Positions 58,231 to 64,000 of a stretch of DNA of 64,000 nt are shown in pieces; the first letter of the stretch is position 1, and every line of letters starts with the position of its first letter. The DNA is from Collybiopsis luxurians FD-317 M1 (Eukaryota; Basidiomycota; Agaricomycetes; Agaricales; Omphalotaceae). The notes beneath the pieces are model-generated. The model was given only the letters and a program-made list of their open reading frames with translations. It ran no database searches and was not told the DNA's origin. Location of the stretch: positions 130,874 to 194,873 of the forward strand of contig KN834845.1 of assembly GCA_000827265.1 (NCBI GenBank), given 5' to 3'. The position numbers and the translations under genes are program-made.

Positions 58231-60763
58231 CAGTGTAACCTCACATATTCACATAATACTGGCTCCAATTGTCTTCTTTAACCTCTCGCTTTCCCTCAAT
58301 TGTAATAGGTGCATTCTTCAAGTATTATGTCTTTTAATGATTTCCTTGCTGAATTAATACCTGTGTATCATTTCTGATGTGTATTAGCATCCCTTATATT
58401 CTGTACTGTCACTTGTAATTGTAGAATATTGCTACTCTAGATCAGTATTGCATTCCTGTTTTACATAGGTTATAATTGCCGATGCACATTATGTTCCTCT
58501 GGTGTGCATCTTAGGGTGTTATAACATGTTAGATTGCCCTAAGATGCGCCATATTGCATGCAACTCATTATAACTGATATGTCAAGATGTCAGAACCATG
58601 CGGTATTGTCAAAAACAAGTCTTCGATGTTTTGACTGAGCTTAAACTTTGATCTTTCAGTCCCATATGCACCTTGACTATGGTCCAGCCCAGGTTCAATT
58701 TGGATATACATTCTTAAGTAGTTGTTCGTGGAGTTAAATACATGTACTAAAGTATCTCAAGACTATATAAACACATCTATTTCCAGTGCATTTTTGCTGA
58801 TGCCAGGCACCCTAGACACCCTCAAACTTCTTCAAGTTAGTTTATAGGTGCCAGGGCTTTAGAGTATTTTTCCAGATGAATTGCCATGCAAGCCTCATCG
58901 CACATGTTTCCAATTGTCTTCCTACCACCTTCCATATCTACTGCCTATACCATCTCAGAGGAACATCAACGACAATCTCTGTGCTCTTCTTGGGGTGGAA
59001 TGGTCTAACTTTACTCAAGATTTCTGGGCTGTGTACTGTGCTATTTCACCTGAAGAGTTTGACAAACTGTGGAAAAGTCTCATTTCTTGCTATTTCTTAG
59101 CTGATATCCTGAAGAGCAACTCTATCCCTGCTGATTGCAATGGGCTTGGGCTTGGATCAGTGTTTGCTTCACTGCTGGAGTGCATACAAGTGGAAGGTCT
59201 GAAGTGGAGCACAGAGTCATGGCAACTATTGGAGGCCCAATGAAAAGCTTATTCCAAGTTTTCAATAGCTTGAATGAATGAACAAATACTCAATCAACCC
59301 AGCATTTGATATGGGTTTGTGATGTAAGATTCTACCATTCTCATGCATGTTCTTTGAAAAAATGAAAATATTAACTTGCAGTCCTCATGCCAGAAGCATC
59401 CCAGCAGTATTGAATCTATCTTTGCTCCTGTCTTGAAGATATTGCAAGAGAATGCAGGGCCGTATGTCCTACAGATATGCTGTTGTGAAATGCAAGAAAG
59501 TATGTTCTATAATACATCATGTTACAGTGTCCAAATGGGCTGTGAGACTGGGTATGTGGTCAATATGCCAGTTGGGTGCAGACAAAATGTTAATAATTTT
59601 ATAGAATGAATATGCAATTCAAGTCAGCAATGAAATTGGGTTCAACTGGGAGGATTCAGAGGAAAAGGTGATTTCCCAATCTTGTACATTCATTTTGACA
59701 TATCTCATTCATTACATAGAACATGATAAATGATTTCACCAACAATAAAGCATACATTTCAATGCAGTGGATCATTTAACTTGTTTTGGATCAGGGTCTC
59801 CGAATCTGACACATATTTCAAGTAAAACACTTGGCTAGTGAAGCAACACACTATGTTGTTCTGATCACAGATGGACAAGTGGTCTGTGATTGTGGTATGG
59901 GGCTCAATCTGGGTATTCCCTGCTGACATTACTTCCAGGTATTCACAAAGGTTGAGGGTTTGTCATTCAGAATTGGACTAATCTGGCCAAGGTAAGGTTT
60001 GACTGCATTGAGCATCTATTCAGACTTTGACTCTATAGCTCAGGTGGCTTCAGAATCCATCTCTGAACATCTCATTGGTCCCATCTGTCACCTTCAACCA
60101 AGGCATTGACCACTCTAACATGTTCAACTTGTATACAGAACTTCCTTTACTCTTGCAGTCTAATTCATTCTATCAGGCAAATGCAAGCATGCCATTACCA
60201 AAAACTGCAACAGTCCCTGCAAGGTTAGCCTTTCACAAAACTCACGCTGCTCTTCATCCTATTCTTGCTGGAGTTCAAACATGTGAAGACTTGGATGAAC
60301 TGGTTGATCAGATTCATAGTATCCGGTGAGCTACCACACTGTCACAGATGTTTGTTGTATTCATTATTGTCTTGTCAGGAAACAAAGCAACAAGATATAA
60401 TGGTCAGAGAGATTGCAAGATCCACCCCTGCTCAAAAGAAGAGGCTGACCTCGCACAACTTGAATAACATCCGCTCGTGAGGGCAGGCCTTGAGGAGGTG
60501 GAACAAGTGCACAAGCACTTAATGGTGAGGCTGAGGGTGGTGGGCAATGATGTGGAATTTGTCAAAAGCCTGGACACAATCATGCTCATTGTCCATTGCT
60601 TTCTGAGCATGGGCTATGAATTTTCATTATATACAGGATTAGTACACTACAGTACAATCACATTTATTATAATCGATAGATACTGTAGTCCTTGACCGAC
60701 TCCAGGATTAGCTAATTCCAGATGGTGACTGAGAGGAAGGGGGTTGCTGGATAGCCGCGGCAA

Positions 60764-60846
60764 GAAACCCAGGGTTTTTGCAGGAAAGGGGGTTTCCCAA
60801 TAGCTTTATCCAGTTATCTGGTCACAACCAGATAAATTGTCTCTGG
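60764..60846 (-). repeat. MULE right terminal inverted repeat
   Basis: Inverted relative to 52254-52333; contains CCCAATAGCTTTATCCAG, then TTATCTGG and CCAGATAA motifs, and ends TTGTCTCTGG. Confidence 0.8.
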
Positions 60847-61904
60847 TGCCGCTTCTAGTGCTTGTACATGTAGATAAAAAAAATTATATACATCCTATAC
60901 TATAAATTCCTACTAGCTTTAAGATAGAGGGTTTTGCAGGGCAATTGAATTTTTATCTCAGGTGCTGATGCAAGGTTTTGGCAAGCTGACTAACATCTGA
61001 GAAGCCGCTACTTCAGCATTCCGGCTTCCAATTTACCCCCTAATACCAATTGTATTTAAGTCCAACCTGTCAATCCTCTATGTTGTCCCCTTACTGTTAT
61101 GCTCGTCACCATCTCTTCCACAGTTGCAAATGTAGCTTTTGCTGCAAAAGCCCCCCAGTCGGTGCTATTCCCATCATTTGCATCCTCACATGCCATTGCA
61201 TATAGTTGCTCCTCCTTCACTTCTGCCACTGTCACCCTCAGCTTCCCTCATTTTGCACCTACCTGTGTTCTTTCCTTTCATGTGTTCTCCTGTCCTGATG
61301 GGCTCAATGCTGTACTCAGTAATGACTTTGCTTACTCCTGCACTCATGATGAACTCCTTTAGGTGCTGGCTGTCCAAACAAGAAGGCATCTGCTTTTATG
61401 GGTGCACTTATAAAGTCTGCACCTCACCCCAAAGATGAGTCAGACCTTCTGCAGAAGCCCAATACTAAAGGTTGGATAATTATTTGTCTTCCCCTCCATA
61501 ACTACTAATAATGTTTGATACAGAAGGTTCAGAACATCGTAACTCTTCCATTGAAACTTGTCCTCATTTCTGGTTTTCCTCCCGCTACCCACTCATCATT
61601 TCACATAGGACCTAGCAAGAAAGACAGTATTCCTTGGCCTTGTCTCTAATTCTCTGCTGCTTCTAAAATTAACTGCTCTAGGTTGTCTTAAGGAAGATGA
61701 TGGTCTGTACAATGTCGAGTGTGAGTTTATTCATGACCAAGAGCCTAAGCAACCTGGTAGTAAGTGTAGCTTCAATCCTCTTGCTTTCCAGCTGAACCTG
61801 CTCTAGATCCTGACCATGAATACATTGAGTTGGGCTCAGCAGATGAAGGAAAAATGGCGACAACAATAAAGAAAATGGCGACAACCAGGCCAGTATTGAT
61901 TCTT
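60847..61904. other. No supported gene
   Basis: CpG-poor sequence right of the MULE. The frame 61099-61362 is open but Ser/Ala-rich without recognisable motifs. Small exons of the gene to the right may lie in 61440-61900. Confidence 0.35.
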
Positions 61905-63222
61905 CCTGTTATTCAACCCTGCCCATGATCATATAATAGGTTCTTGTTGAGGATGTCATCAAAATTGCTAAAAAGAAGACAGGCAGGAAGTCCTCAGGTT
62001 CCAATAAAGCTCTTCTGAGCAAATTTAACAACAAGGAGTTAGCACTCCTCGCAAAGCAATGTGTCCAGAAGGTGACCTGCATTATCAACATGTATCCTGA
62101 CAATGTTCATTTTGCTTTTCCTACTTTTTCTGAGGAGATCAAATGTTTGTTGGCTGAAGGTCAAGGTGGTGAGTACCTGGCAGATCTTAATGAGATTGCC
62201 CAGGATGCGGTGACAAGAGATGAGTTTGTTGATTTTGTATGTCCTTGTCCTTTATAGGCTATGTTGCTCTTTCTTACCAGTTTCAAAAATGAACTATGGA
62301 ATTGCAGCTGTCTGCCTCAATTTTGCAAAACAGGCTTGCATTAGGACTGTCCAATACTTTGGAATTCCTGGCGCACATTCTCCTGAACAAGTAGTTGAGT
62401 GACCACATACATTGTCAACATTTATCTCCTTTTTTGATATATCGTAGAGCTCCATTTCCACCCGGTTATTGAAAGGATACCAATACCATCATTCTGAAGT
62501 TGACCTGGAGGTATGAACAATATGCTATTGTTCATCTCACTTGTTTTTTCTCAGGCCTGTACAGCCAGCAATGTTCCCTTCAAGAGCCCATTGCTCAGAT
62601 TACTTTTATGGGGGTATTTTACTAAAGGCGGTCCCAAGCAGGATGAAATATTGATTGAAAGCTTGAAGTGTGAGAAATGTATCTCTCTCCCACTCATTGC
62701 AATGACTGTAACTCTGGTAAGAGCTTCCTGTGACATTTAATTGTGCAGCTGAGTCCCCCTCTGCAGATTGGACACTATTTTGCAGTACTCATTGGGATAT
62801 AAGATTGACAATGAACTGTCAGTGGGCAACCTTGCAGACCAGTGCATTGTATTACAACTTTTACCTCTGTCTGACTGTACATAACTGTGTCCATTCTAGC
62901 TATTGTTCAATTACTCTATCTCTTTCTCAGCTGAAGGAGATGACCCCAGCTTATTTTGACTATCTGCAGCGCTTCCTCTAATCTGAAATGATATAAGTCT
63001 TCACATTGTGATTCATTCCATTGGGTGCCTGTTTATGCTCTACAGGTCTTCCAGTCCTGATATCATTCCCCCTTAAGTATATGATTATGATGCCCTGATC
63101 AAGCTAGTTTCAAATGGCACCATGCAACTGGATCCTGCTGCTGGAAATGATGAGGATGATGTTCCGGAGAGTGAAGGTCAGGATGGCGATGGGCAGGACT
63201 TGGCTGCGGCTTCACAATAGAT
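61905..63222 (+). pseudogene. DUF6532-like gene, degenerate
   Basis: Pieces follow the order of the fungal DUF6532 domain as remembered. LALLAKQCVQKVTCIINMYP and DNVHFAFPTFSEEIK at about 62030-62150 come first, then a short exon-like piece. FKSPLLRLLLWGYFTKGG near 62580 and CISLPLIAMTVTLV near 62680 follow, and an end near 62980 (PAYFDYLQRFL). An acidic tail (NDEDDVPESEGQDGDGQD) closes at 63220. Frames change several times; introns explain some changes, stops others. DUF6532 proteins are common in mushroom genomes and have no known function. Confidence 0.4.
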
Positions 63223-64000
63223 GGCTATCTCACCAGTATTGGTTTCCATGTGCTCTCATATGATCATTGCTAATGAAATGCTTTCAGCAATTCCACATTG
63301 CTGAATGTCACCAAATATTTGCTGCAATGATTTCTTGATCTCAATGTCTCTCATGGGTTATAGGGGCACTGCAATGTATTGTAGCATAGTTTGATTTAAT
63401 ACTTGCCTAATTTGAGTTTTCTTTGGGCATTATTGTGATATCCCAAAAAGGGTGAGAGCTAAACTGAAAGATACTCCATGCAAGCTTGATATCCACCTAA
63501 AGAATTGTAGGCTCATACCTGATTGCCCTGGAAAATATGTGTACCTGACTCAAGCTAGCTTGCCCTAGTCTGAGTTCCTGTTAATACATCTGAGACTTTG
63601 GTTGAGATGTCCAAAAGATTAGTGACATAGACCAAGGGATAGTCATTGCCTGTTTAAGGAACCTGAAAACTATATCTAATTGCTCTGAGAAATAGACTTA
63701 CTTGATTCAAATAATGCTGCCTAAACTGAGCATGTTCACAGTCAATTTTAGGCCACCCTGTAAATCATTGAAATTGATATAAAGAGGATTAAAGACTAAT
63801 CTGTGTTACCTAAGGGTTCTTGAGAGTATCTTGGTTTGGGAGTCTCCTACCCATGGCTGTCTCTGGATGTCCCTGGCTGTCCATGGCTGTCCATGGCTGT
63901 CCCTAGGGGAGCTCCCAGGGCTTCACCCATCAAGCTTGAACTGTTTAATATGTCCTTCTAACCTTTGCACAGATATTTTAGGCTCCTATCTCTACCCTAC
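63223..64000. other. No gene; short tandem repeats
   Basis: Two diverged copies of a roughly 170-base stretch (around 63500-63600 and 63660-63750) and a 10-bp tandem repeat CTGTCCATGG/CTGTCCCTGG at about 63855-63905. No coding region supported. Confidence 0.5.

Larger units (their letters stand above)
55618..58875. mobile_element. Nested family B element inside the MULE transposase
   Basis: Ends CTGGAAAAGTACTTAAAGCC and the reverse complement of CTGGAAAAATACTCTAAAGCC, flanked by AT on both sides (55616-55617, 58876-58877). Removing it with one AT rejoins the transposase in frame across the insertion point, which fixes its limits. It contains the 2.3-kb palindrome at 55618-57922 and a minus-strand coding fragment. 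The terminus type is shared with the 208-bp element at 41517. Confidence 0.75.
54443..60478 (+). pseudogene. FAR1/MULE transposase, split by nested element and TGA stops
   Basis: Pieces in order. The FAR1-like DNA-binding stretch at about 54690-54865 includes EIAVGTVFQSLDAAVTVVYL. The first catalytic part at about 55020-55617 includes GDVIINDNTYN with a catalytic Asp, and SVPEIFMSD. After the insertion, 58878-59243 gives LPTTFHIYCLYHLRG and FWAVYCAISPEEFDKLW. At 59850-59950 there is a SWIM finger, CDCGMGLNLGIPC then a stop then HYFQV. The C-terminal tail around 60400-60478 reads IARSTPAQKKRLTSHNLNNI. TGA stops at 55031, 55388, 55484 and 59924 fall where arginine is expected. It is non-functional. 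Confidence 0.72.
52254..60846 (+). mobile_element. Mutator-like transposon (MULE) with ULP1-type protease
   Basis: Imperfect terminal inverted repeats of about 80 bases bound the element (52254-52333 and 60764-60846; shared core ATAAAGCTATTGGGAAA). Each terminus carries several copies of CCAGATAA or its complement TTATCTGG, likely transposase-binding sites. Inside, on the plus strand, are a ULP1-like cysteine protease and a FAR1/MULE-type transposase ending in a SWIM finger. The transposase is split by a nested element at 55618-58875. No target-site duplication was recognised. Total 8.6 kb, about 5.3 kb without the nested insert. Confidence 0.8.

Noticed and set aside
52254..60846. Target-site duplication of the MULE
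   Set aside because: The flanks (left ...CCCACGG, right TGCCGC...) show no 8-10 base match, so none is claimed.
1..64000. tRNA, rRNA and snoRNA genes
   Set aside because: None was recognised by eye; a covariance-model search would be needed to exclude them, so no call is made.

Overview
The window looks like nuclear DNA of a mushroom-forming basidiomycete (Agaricomycetes). Genes are split by many short introns (about 38-60 bp, GTRNGT donors). The families present are typical of such genomes: a tandem array of F-box/LRR-like proteins, a fungal kinase-like family with a GDLRxPN loop, a tyrosine-recombinase retrotransposon, a Ty3/gypsy element, a Mutator-like transposon with a ULP1-type protease, and a DUF6532-like remnant. 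No tRNA, rRNA or CRISPR array was recognised.

Layout. 1-3.5 kb: a copper P1B-ATPase on the minus strand, cut by the window edge. 6.1-8.0 kb: an unknown one-TM low-complexity protein (minus). 8.5-24.2 kb: a same-strand F-box/LRR-like family with one intact gene (14.25-16.0 kb) and five broken or fragmentary relatives. A SAM methyltransferase (9.5-10.4 kb) and a Dot5-type nuclear peroxiredoxin (19.9-21.6 kb) lie among them. 24.6-28.3 kb: a segment with a kinase-like gene that recurs in direct orientation at 48.7-52.2 kb, where an assembly gap of 308 N interrupts it. 28.5-43 kb: a transposon island made of a decayed tyrosine-recombinase retrotransposon, a 668-bp foldback element, a gypsy element lacking its integrase, a related 671-bp foldback, a minisatellite with an 86-bp unit, and a 208-bp foldback. 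43.4-46.1 kb: two damaged host-type genes, one HMG-box-like. 46.9-48.25 kb: an intact mitochondrial Ind1/NUBPL Fe-S P-loop NTPase (minus). 48.4 kb: another F-box remnant. 52.25-60.85 kb: a Mutator-like transposon with ULP1-type protease and FAR1-type transposase, its transposase split by a nested element that contains a 2.3-kb palindrome. 61.9-63.2 kb: a DUF6532-like remnant.

How it fits together. Conserved housekeeping genes (Cu-ATPase, Dot5, Ind1) alternate with a fast-evolving F-box cluster and repeat-rich DNA. In the transposon regions CpG is scarce, and where homology is legible many in-frame stops are TGA at positions where the family has arginine. This is what CpG-to-TpG change of CGA codons would give, and it suggests methylation and deamination or a CpG-directed mutational defence. 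The most unusual structures are the nested palindromic element inside the MULE, with a readable 2-bp insertion scar, and two separate families of palindromic foldback elements. Exon limits were derived by eye from splice motifs and reading phase. Family names come from remembered motifs, not from a search.
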